From UBA7803 sp036381275 (GTDB lineage Bacteria; Pseudomonadota; Gammaproteobacteria; Pseudomonadales; Azotimanducaceae): a stretch of 64,000 nt of DNA. Below are positions 43,785-52,807 of the stretch, one piece after another. A program made the position numbers and the translations under genes. Location: the NCBI GenBank assembly GCA_036381275.1, contig DASVDC010000007.1:1-64000 (forward strand), given 5' to 3'. The notes beneath the pieces are model-generated. The model was not told the DNA's origin. It saw only the letters and a program-made list of their open reading frames with translations, and made no database searches. Within the stretch, counting starts at the first letter, position 1; every line of letters begins with the position of its first letter.

Positions 43785-46700
43785 TCAGACCAGCCCGAGC
43801 TCGCGTTCGAGCTCGAGGAACTCCCGGTCGAGGCGCTTCGGCGACGTCTTGCCGCGGGTACCGAGTGGCTCGGCGAAAAGCGCCACGCGCAGCTCCTCGA
43901 GCGCGAAGCGCAGCCGCTGGCAGTCCTTCTCGTCGACGCCCGGCGTACCGACGAGCCGGTCGAGGCGCTGCTGGAAGCCGCCGACGACGGCGATCAGCTC
44001 CTGGTCCTTGCGAACCTTGCCCTGCAGATGGGTCAGCCGGTACTCGAGCGCATCCAGATAGCGCGGCAGCTCGGCGAGTTGCGCTTGCGGCGTGATCGAC
44101 AGCACGTGCGCCGGCACCAGCCGCTCGAGCTGCGCCGTCGCATCCGCCAGCGTCTCGCGATACGCCGGCGACGCCAGCTCCGCGATCAGCTTGCCGATCC
44201 GGAAACGCCGCGCCAGGATGGCCCGCAGCGCTTCGAGCGTCCGATCGAACGTGGCGGCGAGACGCCCCTTGCGCTCGAGCAGGCGCCGGTTGAAGTCGTC
44301 GGCGCTCCGGGGCAACGGCTCGCCTTCGAAGAAGCAGTACCAGACCGACGCACGCAGCAGCTCGTCCTGGAGCTGTGCGGCGCTGCCGAGCGGCGCGTAG
44401 TGCAGGCCGAGCTCGCGCTCGCGCTCGGCCTGTTTCCGTAGGTAGCGTCCCGTGGAGCCGAGCGTCAGCAGCGCGAGCCGCGGATAGCCGCGGTGGTTCG
44501 CGTCGCGCTGCTCCGCCTCGGAGGTGACGAGCCGCACGTCCACGTGATCGCCCTGATCCACCAGCGCCGGATAGGCCACCACCTGGCCGGCACCGTCGTT
44601 CAGCACCACCGTCGGTTCGAGCACCAGGTCGTCCGGGAAGCGGGTGAGGCCGCGGCGCTCGCTCTCTTCCGCAAGCCCCGCTTCCACCCGGGAACGCACG
44701 GCTTCGCTGAACTGCGCCTTCAGCGCCTCGGCGTCCCGGCCCTGAGCCAGCACCCGGCCGTCCGCGTCGAGCACCTGCACGTTCATCAGCAGGTGCGGAT
44801 CGATCCGTGCGCGGTCCCAGTCGTCCGCCGCAATGCCGACGCCGTACAGATCCCGCACGACCTGCGCGAGCGCAACGGGCAGCCGCCCCTGGCGGTAACG
44901 GTCGGGTCGCAGCAGCAACGGCAGCATCTCGTTCACCTTGTCCGGCACCGGCGCGAGCAGACGCCGCTTCGATTTCGGCAGCGATTTCAGCCACTGCTCG
45001 ACGACCGCGGGGAAGAAGCCGGGTACGGACCACTCGAGGGCCTCGCTCACCACCGCCGGCAGCGCACCGAGCGGCACGCGGATCGAGATGCCGTCGTCCG
45101 GCTCGCCCGGCGCGAACCGGTACTTGAGCTCGAAGCGGCTGCCGCGGAGCGTGAGCTCCGACGGGAAGTCGTCTTCCGGCGTGCTGAAGCCGGCTCCAGC
45201 GATGAGCTCCGCTTCGGTGAAGAAGAGCCGCTGCCGCTGCGCCTCGGGCGCCTTGCGCCACCAGCGCTCGAGCTCGGCGAGACTCGAGATCCCCGGCGGC
45301 AGACGCTCGTCGTACAGCGCCGCCTGAACGTCTTCGCTGACCAGCAGGTCGCGGCGCCGGCCACGCGCTTCCCGCTCGAGCAGCTCCGCGACCCGCGCCA
45401 GATTGTGGTCGAGGAACGGCGGCGCCTTGGTGACCGCGCCGCGCACCAGCCCGTCGCGGATCATCAGCGCGCGGCTGTGATCGGGGTCGATGCGCCCGTA
45501 GGACACGCGGCGCCGCTCCACCAGCGGCAGGCCGTACAGCGTGACCGACTCGTACGCGACCGCTTCGCCGCGGCGCGCGCTCCAGTGCGGCTCGCTGTAG
45601 CGGCGTTTCACCAGATGCGCCGCGGCCGCCTCGATCCAGGCCGGCTCGATCCCGGCCACCTCGCGCGCGTAGACGCGCTGGGTCTCGGTGATCTCACCCG
45701 CCATCACCCACTGGGGCGTCTTGCCGGCGAGCGCCGAGCCCGGAAAGATCCGGAAGCGCAGGTGACGCGGCCCGAGGTAGTTGCCCTTCTCCTCGTGCAG
45801 GCCGATCAGCGACAGCGAGCCCGCCAGCACCGCACGGTGCACCGCGGCGTAGTCCGCCGGCTCCGCATTGAGCTTCAGGCCGAGCTCGCGCACCGCGAGC
45901 AGGAGCTGCCGGTGCAGCTCGCGCCATTCGCGCATCCGCGCCGGCGACAGGAAGCATTTTTCCAGCACGCGCTTCAGACCCGAGCGGGAATTCTCCTGCC
46001 GGGCCCGCTCGTAGAAGTTCCACAGGTTCACCAGCGACAGGAAGTCCGAGCGCGGATCCGCGTGCTCGGCGTGCGCGCGGTCCGCCGAGCCGCGCTTCTC
46101 GAGCGGCCGCTCGCGCGGATCCTGCACCGCGAGACCGCTGGTGACGATCAGCACCTCGGTGAGCGAGCGCTGGCGGTCCGCCTCGATCAGCATCCGCGCG
46201 AGACGCGGGTCCACCGGCAGGCGCGCCATCGCCCGGCCGATCGGCGTGAGCCGGTCGTCGGCGAACGCGCCGAGCTCGTCGAGCAGACGCCGGGCGTCGC
46301 GGATCGCGCCCGGATCCGGCGGATCGAGGAACGGAAAACGGGCAACGTCGCCGAGGCCGAAGGCTTCCATCGCCAGCACGACCGACGCGAGGTTCGTCCG
46401 CTTGATCTCCGGATCGGTGTACTCGGGCCGGGCGCGGAAGTCGGCTTCGTCGTAGAGCCGATAGCAGACGCCGGGCGCGACCCGGCCGCAGCGGCCCATG
46501 CGCTGGTTCGCGCTCGCCTGCGAGATCGGCTCGATCGGCAGGCGCTGCAGCTTCGAGCGGTACGAGTAGCGGCTGATGCGGGCGAGCCCCGGATCGATCA
46601 CGTAGCCGATGTTCGGCACGGTGATCGAGGTCTCGGCGACGTTGGTCGCGAGCACCACGCGGCGCCGCCGGCCGGGCTCGAACACGCGCTGCTGATCGCG

Positions 46701-47639
46701 GTGTGCGAGCCGCGCGTACAACGGCAGGATCTCGAGTCGCTCACCGAACGTATCGCGCAACAGTCGCGCGGTCTCGAGGATCTCCCGCTCGCCGGACTGG
46801 AACACCAGCACGTCGCGCGCCCGCCCCTGCGGTCCGGTCTCGATGTCCTCGATGCACTCGATCAGCTTCTCTTCGAACGGGCGCTCGTCGCCGACGTAGC
46901 GCACCTCCACCGGATAGCCGCGGCCGCTCACCTCCACCACCGGCGCGTCGCCGAAGTGACGCGAGAAGGCTTCCACGTCGATCGTGGCGCTGGTGACGAT
47001 CACCTTGAGGTCGCGCCGCTTGCCGAGCACCTGTTTCAGGTAGCCGAGCAGGAAGTCGATGTTGAGGCTCCGCTCGTGCGCCTCGTCGACGATGATCACG
47101 TCGTACGCTTCGAGGAACTTGTCGCGCCGGATCTCGGTCAGCAGCAGCCCGTCCGTCACCAGCTTGACCAGCGTCTCCGGCCCGGTCTGATCGCTGAAGC
47201 GCACCGCGTAACCGACCGCGCCGCCCAGCGCGGTGCCGAGCTCGTCCGCGATCCGCGCCGCGACCGACCGCGCCGCCAGCCGCCGCGGCTGCGTGTGCCC
47301 GATCATCCCGCGCCGCCCGAGCCCCGCCTCGAGGCAGATCTTCGGCAACTGCGTCGTCTTCCCCGACCCCGTCTCCCCCGCGACCACCACGACCTGATGC
47401 CGCTCGAGCAGCTCACGGATCTCCCCCACGTGCGCCGAGATCGGCAACTCCTCCGGATACTCGACCCGCACCTCCACCGCCCGCCGCGCCGCGAGCTCCG
47501 CCTTCGACCGCTCGAGCAACTGCGCGAACGCGTCCGGATCGCGCTCCGCCAGGCGGCGCAGCCGGAACACATCCCGCCGCATCACCTCCGCGGGATCGAC
47601 CGACGGTGCAGCAGCCGATTCAGTAGGGGGTGAACTCAT
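43785..47639 (-). CDS. hrpA: ATP-dependent RNA helicase HrpA
   Basis: DEAH-box RNA helicase of 1284 residues, the normal length for HrpA, which resolves stalled ribosomes and processes mRNA in the cytosol. Walker A GETGSGKTTQ near residue 95, DEAH in IIVDEAHERS, motif III SATID, motif VI QRMGRCGR, then the winged-helix and OB regions and the HrpA-specific C-terminal domain (FDRTLEALRAILARR). It starts at ATG 47639. It is on the same strand as the hvf genes, with a 167-base gap, and is probably not co-transcribed with them. Housekeeping. Confidence 0.95.
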   Translation of the reverse strand: MSSPPTESAAAPSVDPAEVMRRDVFRLRRLAERDPDAFAQLLERSKAELAARRAVEVRVEYPEELPISAHVGEIRELLERHQVVVVAGETGSGKTTQLPKICLEAGLGRRGMIGHTQPRRLAARSVAARIADELGTALGGAVGYAVRFSDQTGPETLVKLVTDGLLLTEIRRDKFLEAYDVIIVDEAHERSLNIDFLLGYLKQVLGKRRDLKVIVTSATIDVEAFSRHFGDAPVVEVSGRGYPVEVRYVGDERPFEEKLIECIEDIETGPQGRARDVLVFQSGEREILETARLLRDTFGERLEILPLYARLAHRDQQRVFEPGRRRRVVLATNVAETSITVPNIGYVIDPGLARISRYSYRSKLQRLPIEPISQASANQRMGRCGRVAPGVCYRLYDEADFRARPEYTDPEIKRTNLASVVLAMEAFGLGDVARFPFLDPPDPGAIRDARRLLDELGAFADDRLTPIGRAMARLPVDPRLARMLIEADRQRSLTEVLIVTSGLAVQDPRERPLEKRGSADRAHAEHADPRSDFLSLVNLWNFYERARQENSRSGLKRVLEKCFLSPARMREWRELHRQLLLAVRELGLKLNAEPADYAAVHRAVLAGSLSLIGLHEEKGNYLGPRHLRFRIFPGSALAGKTPQWVMAGEITETQRVYAREVAGIEPAWIEAAAAHLVKRRYSEPHWSARRGEAVAYESVTLYGLPLVERRRVSYGRIDPDHSRALMIRDGLVRGAVTKAPPFLDHNLARVAELLEREARGRRRDLLVSEDVQAALYDERLPPGISSLAELERWWRKAPEAQRQRLFFTEAELIAGAGFSTPEDDFPSELTLRGSRFELKYRFAPGEPDDGISIRVPLGALPAVVSEALEWSVPGFFPAVVEQWLKSLPKSKRRLLAPVPDKVNEMLPLLLRPDRYRQGRLPVALAQVVRDLYGVGIAADDWDRARIDPHLLMNVQVLDADGRVLAQGRDAEALKAQFSEAVRSRVEAGLAEESERRGLTRFPDDLVLEPTVVLNDGAGQVVAYPALVDQGDHVDVRLVTSEAEQRDANHRGYPRLALLTLGSTGRYLRKQAERERELGLHYAPLGSAAQLQDELLRASVWYCFFEGEPLPRSADDFNRRLLERKGRLAATFDRTLEALRAILARRFRIGKLIAELASPAYRETLADATAQLERLVPAHVLSITPQAQLAELPRYLDALEYRLTHLQGKVRKDQELIAVVGGFQQRLDRLVGTPGVDEKDCQRLRFALEELRVALFAEPLGTRGKTSPKRLDREFLELERELGLV

Positions 47640-47661
47640 AGCGCGCGATGGTAGCAGTCAG

Positions 47662-47752
47662 CTGCCGAGAACGTCGGGTTGAAGTAGGACGCAGCGAGCG
47701 GCCGGCGAAGCGCCTTCCTCGACCATCTGAGCGCAGCCGAGAAGGTCGGATT
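47662..47752. repeat. Direct 19-base repeat upstream of hrpA
   Basis: GCCGAGAACGTCGGGTTGA (47662-47680) recurs as GCCGAGAAGGTCGGATTGA (47734-47752), with two mismatches. The sequence lies in the 290-base gap before hrpA that also holds the paired hairpins at 47802-47838. Confidence 0.5.
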
Positions 47753-47801
47753 GACTCGCGCTTTCCAGCGAGGCAACGCCGGCCGACGAGGGAGACCGCG
47801 G

Positions 47802-47838
47802 GCGAACCGAAGGTTCGCAAAGGCGAGCTTCGCTCGCC
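47802..47838. repeat. Paired-hairpin REP-like core, second copy in inverted orientation
   Basis: GCGAACC-GAA-GGTTCGC (47802-47818) and GGCGAGC-TTC-GCTCGCC (47822-47838) are two perfect 7-base-stem hairpins. Both are exact reverse complements of the two hairpins at 54583-54620. The outer arms seen there are absent here. It is a dispersed intergenic repeat. Confidence 0.7.
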
Positions 47839-47929
47839 CGGGCGGCTGAGCGTGCGCAGCGGGACGCGCGCCCGGCACCGTCGAGACCCGCTCGAATGAA
47901 CCGCAACCAAAAACGTCTTGAGCGGAAGC

Positions 47930-48763
47930 TCAGCGGCAGAGCAACAACTCCTCCCGAGCCGCGTTGACCGCAACGGCCAACCCAGCGCGCAGCGCGTTCA
48001 AAGAGGCGATGTCCGCCGTCCCCGCCCACTCGTCCATGAAGATCTTCTTGTACCCCACCGAGATCACGCACGCGTTCCGCGGATGACGCCGGTGCAGCCA
48101 CTCGGCGAAGTGCCCTCCGCCGCACGGGTGCTGGTTCTCCCGCACGTTCACCGGCCGGCCCTGCACGCTGCAGCAGCGCAGCGACTCGGTGAAGCGTCTG
48201 AGCAGCGCGCCGAACCGTTCGCGGTCGAGCGTGGTCGTGCCGAGGTCGATGTCCGGATCGTCCGCCGGACCGGATGCCTCGGGACGGTGATCGCTGAAGC
48301 TGTGCAGATCGAGCACCAGCAGATAACCCCACCGGGCGATGAGCTGATCCGTCACGGCGCCCATGATCTGGTAGAACGACTCGTGCAGCCGCAGGCTGGC
48401 CTGGACGACCGGGCGCGGCGGCGGCTCGTCCCAGACGTGCAGGCCCGAACCGTCGGCGTCCGTCGGCACCGCCTGCTCGGATGAGACGTTCAGGTCCACT
48501 TCGAAGCGCGAGCGGTTCACCCGCACGCTGCTGTCGGCGACGCTCAGCCAGAAGTCCGTCAGCGGATCTTCCTCGCGCAGGCGCTCCTCTTCGGTGAGGG
48601 CCATCCAGCGCGCGACCTCCGGCCGCACGTCGTGTCCGGCGTGAATCGCCGCCGCGAGCACCGGGCCGGGTCCGAGACGGATCTCCCACGGCGCCGGGTG
48701 CAGCGCGTTCACTTCCGGCGTGTCGCAGCCGAGCCGCGACGGATCGAAATCGATATGGGGCAC
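47930..48763 (-). CDS. N-formylglutamate amidohydrolase family protein
   Basis: Zinc-type amidohydrolase of 277 residues when started at GTG 48763 (VPHIDFDPSRLGCD). The frame stays open upstream, but that part runs through the divergent promoter. Family marks are IHAGHDVRPEV (metal-binding His), DLNVSSEQAV and LVLDLHSFSDHRP (Asp-x-His). The family includes HutG-type enzymes that release formate or glutamate and bacterial actin-modifying-like members of unknown role. No histidine-degradation genes are nearby, so a hut function is not supported. It is transcribed away from arsR. Confidence 0.8.
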   Translation of the reverse strand: MPHIDFDPSRLGCDTPEVNALHPAPWEIRLGPGPVLAAAIHAGHDVRPEVARWMALTEEERLREEDPLTDFWLSVADSSVRVNRSRFEVDLNVSSEQAVPTDADGSGLHVWDEPPPRPVVQASLRLHESFYQIMGAVTDQLIARWGYLLVLDLHSFSDHRPEASGPADDPDIDLGTTTLDRERFGALLRRFTESLRCCSVQGRPVNVRENQHPCGGGHFAEWLHRRHPRNACVISVGYKKIFMDEWAGTADIASLNALRAGLAVAVNAAREELLLCR

Positions 48764-48853
48764 CTGGAAGGGCCTCTCGACGGTGCACAACGGGATCAGT
48801 GACGCAAGGGATGTGCCACGCGAGGCTTGACCGATCACTTCAAGACGATCAAC

Positions 48854-48875
48854 ATATGAACACCTGTTCAAATAT
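48854..48875. promoter_or_regulatory. ArsR/SmtB-type operator
   Basis: TGAACA-CC-TGTTCA (48857-48870), flanked by ATA on the left and AATAT on the right, matches the 12-2-12 style of ArsR-family metal-sensor operators. It ends about 10 bases before the arsR-type start codon, so autorepression of the sensor/transporter pair is expected. It is also within 110 bases of the divergent amidohydrolase start. Confidence 0.65.
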
Positions 48876-48884
48876 GGACCCACG

Positions 48885-49226
48885 ATGTCGGACGCCTCCC
48901 CCATCCCGCTTCCCCGTGCCGTCACCGAGGAGCGCGTCGCCGAGCTGGCCGACCTGTTCCGCCTGATGGGTGATGCGACACGGCTCCGGATCATTCTGAG
49001 CTGCCTCGGCGGCCCCGCCAGCGTCGGCGAGATCGCCGCGCGCAGCGGCGCGAGCGCGTCGCTGGTCAGCCACCATTTGCGCCTGCTCCGGGCGGCTCGG
49101 CTGGTACGCGCCGAACGGCGCGGCCGGCAGATCTTCTACTCGCCCCGCGACGAGCACATCCGTTGCGTGATCGAGGACATGGTGGCCCACGTGGGCGAAC
49201 CGCGCGAGATCGAGGAGGTGGACTGA
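48885..49226 (+). CDS. ArsR-family metal-responsive repressor
   Basis: Winged-helix repressor of 113 residues. The helix-turn-helix is at SVGEIAARSGASASLVSHHLRLLRAARLV and the wing at RAERRGRQIFYSP. It lacks the CVC motif of arsenic sensors. The His and Asp at the C-terminal helix (DEHIRCVIEDMVAHVGE) resemble alpha-5-type zinc/cobalt sensors such as CzrA, so a divalent metal is the likelier inducer (inference). A good operator lies immediately upstream. The stop shares one base with the start of the transporter gene (TGATG). Confidence 0.88.
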   Translation: MSDASPIPLPRAVTEERVAELADLFRLMGDATRLRIILSCLGGPASVGEIAARSGASASLVSHHLRLLRAARLVRAERRGRQIFYSPRDEHIRCVIEDMVAHVGEPREIEEVD

Positions 49227-49867
49227 TGGCGGGTTGTGACGATTGCTGCGGCGGCACGGTTGCCCAGGATCGCTCGTTCCGACGCGTGCTCTGGATCGCG
49301 CTGGCCGCCAACGCCTCGATGTTCCTGGTGGAGCTGGTGGCGAGCGCCATCGGCGATTCGATGTCGCTGCAGGCGGACGCGCTCGATTTCTTCAGCGACG
49401 CGGCGAACTACGGCATCAGCCTGTTCGTGGTGGGCGCCGCGCTCGCCTCCCGCGCACGCGCCTCGCTGTTCAAGGGTGCGACGATGGCGGCCTTCGGCCT
49501 CTGGGTGCTGGGCAGCGCTGTCTGGCGCGCGCTGACCGGCAGCGACCCCGATCCGGCCGTGATGAGCGGCATCGGCGTGCTCGCGCTGGCGGTGAACGTC
49601 GGCGTGGCGGCGCTGCTGTTCAGCCACCGCAACGGCGACAGCAATCGCCAGTCGATCTGGCTGTGCAGCCGCAACGATGCGATCGGCAACCTCGCGGTGA
49701 TCGCCGCGGCGGGCGGCGTCTTCGCGAGCGGCACGGCATGGCCCGATCTGGCCGTCGCGGGCGTGATCGCGGCACTGAACGTGAGCGCCGCCGTTCACGT
49801 CGTCCGGCTCGCCCGCGCCGAGCTCAGGTTGGACCGGCCCGCCCCGCTCGCCGAAGCGGGCCGCTGA
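49226..49867 (+). CDS. Cation-efflux transporter (CDF-like) with Cys-rich N-terminus
   Basis: Inner-membrane protein of 213 residues with about six helices. Each metal-binding helix carries the expected Asp residues (LQADALDFFSDAANY in helix 2; SRNDAIGNLAVIAAA in helix 5), which supports a cation diffusion facilitator-like exporter. It lacks the usual C-terminal cytosolic domain. The N-terminus MAGCDDCCGG has three Cys and two Asp within ten residues, a likely metal-binding tag. ATG 49226 overlaps the arsR stop, so the pair is coupled. The exported metal is probably zinc, cobalt or cadmium; it cannot be specified. Confidence 0.83.
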   Translation: MAGCDDCCGGTVAQDRSFRRVLWIALAANASMFLVELVASAIGDSMSLQADALDFFSDAANYGISLFVVGAALASRARASLFKGATMAAFGLWVLGSAVWRALTGSDPDPAVMSGIGVLALAVNVGVAALLFSHRNGDSNRQSIWLCSRNDAIGNLAVIAAAGGVFASGTAWPDLAVAGVIAALNVSAAVHVVRLARAELRLDRPAPLAEAGR

Positions 49868-49896
49868 CGAGCAGGCCGCTGAAAGCGAAGCCGGGT

Positions 49897-51069
49897 TCAG
49901 CCGGCGCTGGCCAGCGGCTCCCGGCTCCCCGGCCCGACATCGGCGCGTGCGATTGGCCCCGCCGTCGCCACCAGCTCCGGCATCAACGTCGGGCGCCGCA
50001 GCCGGGCCGGCGCCACGGTCTTCAGCAGCCGCGCCAGCGCGGCCTCGTGGGGCTCGAGCAACGCGGGCCGCCGGCCGCTGCGATTCCACTGCTCGGCGAG
50101 CGTTCCGCCGGCGAAACACGCCTGCACGATCTCGTGCACGTAGCTGTTGCGCGCCATCGACGGCGTGTTGCCGAGCCGCTCCGAGACTTCCTTCATCACC
50201 GCCGCCATCTGCCGATCGCGCTTCGCCGCGGTGTCCTCCGGGGTGAGCTGCGCCAGCCGATCGCCGGCGAGCGCGGTGGCCTGGAAGGTGCGGAAGTCTT
50301 TCGCGCTGATCCGGTGGCCGGCGAGCTCGGCCAGGTATTCGTTCAGGTGCCGGGCCCGCAGCAGCGCGAGGGTGCCGTCGTCGTCGCGGTAGGCCAGGAG
50401 CCGACGCCCTCGCAGATCCGTCAGGCGCCGGATCGGCGACATCAGCTCCGGTGCTTCCAGATCACAGACGAATTCCTTGCCGCCCTTCGCGGGAAAACAC
50501 AGGTGCAGAAACCGCCCGTTCACCGCCACGTGCCGGCGGCGCAGCGTTACCGCACCGCAGGCACCGGTCCGGCGATGGTGGCTCTCGCCCCCGATGCGTA
50601 TCGCGGACGCATCGATCAGCCCGGCGCCGACGGCGAGCGCGAGGCGCCGGCTGCCGGCGGGCGCCTTCAGATCCCGCCGGATGCCCTCCCGCACCCGCGG
50701 CAGCGCTTCCGCGAACGCGACCAGCCGGTGCACCTTGCGCCACTCACGCAACATTTTCCACGTGGGGTGGTAAATGTACTGCAGCCGTCCCGCCTGATCG
50801 TGACCGACCGCCTGAATGTGCGCGGCGGCGTCCGCGGCGATGCGCACCGCGCTCCAGGCCGGAGGAATCGCGAGCGCATGGATCCGCTGCACGGTCCTGC
50901 GATCGGCGATTCGCCGACCCTCCGCGTCGTAGTAGGAGAATCCCTTCCCGCGCTTCCTGCGCCGCAGCGACAGCTCGCGGGAAGAGACGTACTTCAGCCC
51001 GAGCGCCGCCGCCTGCGCGCTGCTCCGCCGCTGCCGCTCGCGCGCCGCCTGCCGACGCTGTACCGCCAT
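49897..51069 (-). CDS. DNA topoisomerase IB, poxvirus-like
   Basis: Type IB topoisomerase of 390 residues, relaxing supercoils through a 3'-phosphotyrosine. I use ATG 51069 (MAVQRRQAARERQ) because upstream sequence has no homology. Family marks are GLKYVSSRELSLRRRKRGKGFSYYD without the first residues, IHALAIPPAWS, HPTWKMLREWRKVHRL, VCDLEAPEL, SAKDFRTFQAT and the active Tyr310 in RNSYVHEIV. The length is typical of the bacterial enzyme. It is convergent with the transporter gene (29 bases apart) and divergent from the M81 peptidase gene. Confidence 0.9.
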   Translation of the reverse strand: MAVQRRQAARERQRRSSAQAAALGLKYVSSRELSLRRRKRGKGFSYYDAEGRRIADRRTVQRIHALAIPPAWSAVRIAADAAAHIQAVGHDQAGRLQYIYHPTWKMLREWRKVHRLVAFAEALPRVREGIRRDLKAPAGSRRLALAVGAGLIDASAIRIGGESHHRRTGACGAVTLRRRHVAVNGRFLHLCFPAKGGKEFVCDLEAPELMSPIRRLTDLRGRRLLAYRDDDGTLALLRARHLNEYLAELAGHRISAKDFRTFQATALAGDRLAQLTPEDTAAKRDRQMAAVMKEVSERLGNTPSMARNSYVHEIVQACFAGGTLAEQWNRSGRRPALLEPHEAALARLLKTVAPARLRRPTLMPELVATAGPIARADVGPGSREPLASAG

Positions 51070-51211
51070 GTTCAAGTGCCATCCTCGCTGGTGCCGGGGT
51101 TCGCCCCCACCGGGTCGTCCGGGGCTAGCAATCCGGATGCCACGCGGCATTGGCCATGCATCGCGGGAGCGGCGTGATAAGCTGCCCCGGGCCGGTTTCG
51201 GGGGGTGCTCC

Positions 51212-52726
51212 ATGGTTCGCGTCGTCGTCGCGCAGATGAGTCACGAGACCAACACGTTCTCGCCGGTGGTCACGGACCTGGCGCGGTTCTCCCGCGGCGG
51301 CACCGAGCCGCCGGGCGGCGACGATGCGGTGCGCACCTTTCGCGGCACCGCGACCTGCCTCGGCGGCTACCTCGAGGTGTGCCGCGAGCGCGGCTTCGAC
51401 GTGGTGCTGCCCGTCGCCGCCGGCGCGGCGCCGAGCGGGCCGGTGGAGGATGCCGCGTTCGAGCACATCGCCGGACGCATCGTCGACGCGGTCGCAGCCG
51501 GCTGCGACGCGGTGATGCTCGACCTGCACGGCGCGATGGTCACCCGCACGTTCGACGACGCCGAGGGCGAGCTGCTGCGGCGCATCCGGTCCGTGGCCGG
51601 CGACGTGCCGATCGCGCTCTCGCTCGACATGCATGCCAACCTGTTCGACGCGATGGTCAGCCAGGCGACCGTGCTGACGGGCTATCACACGTATCCGCAC
51701 GTCGACATGGACGCGACCGCGCTGCGCGCCGGTCGTCTGCTCGCGGACGCGCTCGACGGGCGGCTCACGCCGGTGATGGCGTGGGGCAGCGCGCCGATGC
51801 TGCCGCACGTGATGCGCCAGGGCACCGACGATCCGCCGAACGGCCGCCTGCAGCGGCGCGCGGTAGAGCTCGAGGGGCAGGATGCGCTGGCGGTGAGCGT
51901 GTTCACCGGCTTCCCACACGCCGACGTCGAGCAGGCGGGCCTGTCGGTATGCGTCGTCACCGACGGCGACCGTGCCCGAGCCGAGGCCATTCGTGACGAG
52001 CTGCTCGACGCGGCCTGGTCGTCGCGCAGCCAATTCGTCTACCGTCCGGCACCGCTCGCCGAGTCGGTGGCCGAGGCCCGCCGGCTCGCGCAGGAGGCGC
52101 CCGGCAACGGGCCGGTGATCCTGCTCGACCACTACGACAACACCGCCTCGGGCGGCACGATGGACACGACCGACGTGCTCGCGGAGATCCTGCGCCAGGG
52201 GCTCGAGGACGTGGCCGTGTTCGGCATCTACGATCCGGCCGCGGTACAGGCGATGGCCGCCGCCGGGGTGGGTGCCGAGGTGACGCTCGCGCTCGGCGGC
52301 AAGCTCGCGATGCCGTCGATCCCGCGGCAGAGCGCGCCGCTCACCGTGTCCGGCCGCGTGCGGCTGCTCGCGGACGGCGAGTTCCCCGCCACCGTCGCGA
52401 TGTCGCGCGGGCTCACGCTGCAGATGGGGCCGACGGCGGTGCTGCGTACCGGCTCGGTGGACATCGTGGTGGTGTCGCGCCACATCGAGCCGTTCGACCC
52501 CGGCTGCTTCCGCGCGGTCGGAATCGAGCCGACGGCCCGGCGCTTCCTGATGCTGAAGAGCCGCGTGCACTACCGTGTGGGCTTTCGTGAGCTCGCTCGC
52601 GCGGTCGTGGAATGCGCCGGGTGCGGCGTCTGCACGTCGGACTACTCGGAGCTGCATTTCGCCAAGGTGCGCCGCCCGATCTACCCGCTCGACGGCGTCA
52701 ACACGCGGGAGCCGCTCCACTCCTGA
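51212..52726 (+). CDS. M81-family metallopeptidase (MlrC-like)
   Basis: Protein of 504 residues related to MlrC, the zinc peptidase of microcystin breakdown. I use ATG 51212 (MVRVVVAQMSHETNTFSPV), because this is where the family begins. Metal-site candidates are His in SHETNTFSP, Asp/His in MLDLHGAMV and SLDMHANLF, and His in GYHTYPHVD. The C-terminal half has DNTASGGTMDTT and SRHIEPFDPGCF. Most relatives outside cyanotoxin degraders have unknown substrates, so no substrate is claimed. It starts 143 bases from topoisomerase IB on the other strand and is followed after 81 bases by the redoxin fusion. Confidence 0.85.
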   Translation: MVRVVVAQMSHETNTFSPVVTDLARFSRGGTEPPGGDDAVRTFRGTATCLGGYLEVCRERGFDVVLPVAAGAAPSGPVEDAAFEHIAGRIVDAVAAGCDAVMLDLHGAMVTRTFDDAEGELLRRIRSVAGDVPIALSLDMHANLFDAMVSQATVLTGYHTYPHVDMDATALRAGRLLADALDGRLTPVMAWGSAPMLPHVMRQGTDDPPNGRLQRRAVELEGQDALAVSVFTGFPHADVEQAGLSVCVVTDGDRARAEAIRDELLDAAWSSRSQFVYRPAPLAESVAEARRLAQEAPGNGPVILLDHYDNTASGGTMDTTDVLAEILRQGLEDVAVFGIYDPAAVQAMAAAGVGAEVTLALGGKLAMPSIPRQSAPLTVSGRVRLLADGEFPATVAMSRGLTLQMGPTAVLRTGSVDIVVVSRHIEPFDPGCFRAVGIEPTARRFLMLKSRVHYRVGFRELARAVVECAGCGVCTSDYSELHFAKVRRPIYPLDGVNTREPLHS

Positions 52727-52807
52727 CGGCTTGTTGCGCGCTTCCTATCGGGGCCGCCGCCCCGTAGAATCGGATGCTCGATTCGAAGGGCGAGAGAGGA
52801 CCCAGGC

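Noticed and set aside
44493..47633. A 1046-codon open frame on the plus strand opposite hrpA
   Set aside because: It is a GC-rich antisense frame; its translation is Arg/His/Leu-rich with no domain, while HrpA on the other strand has complete motifs.
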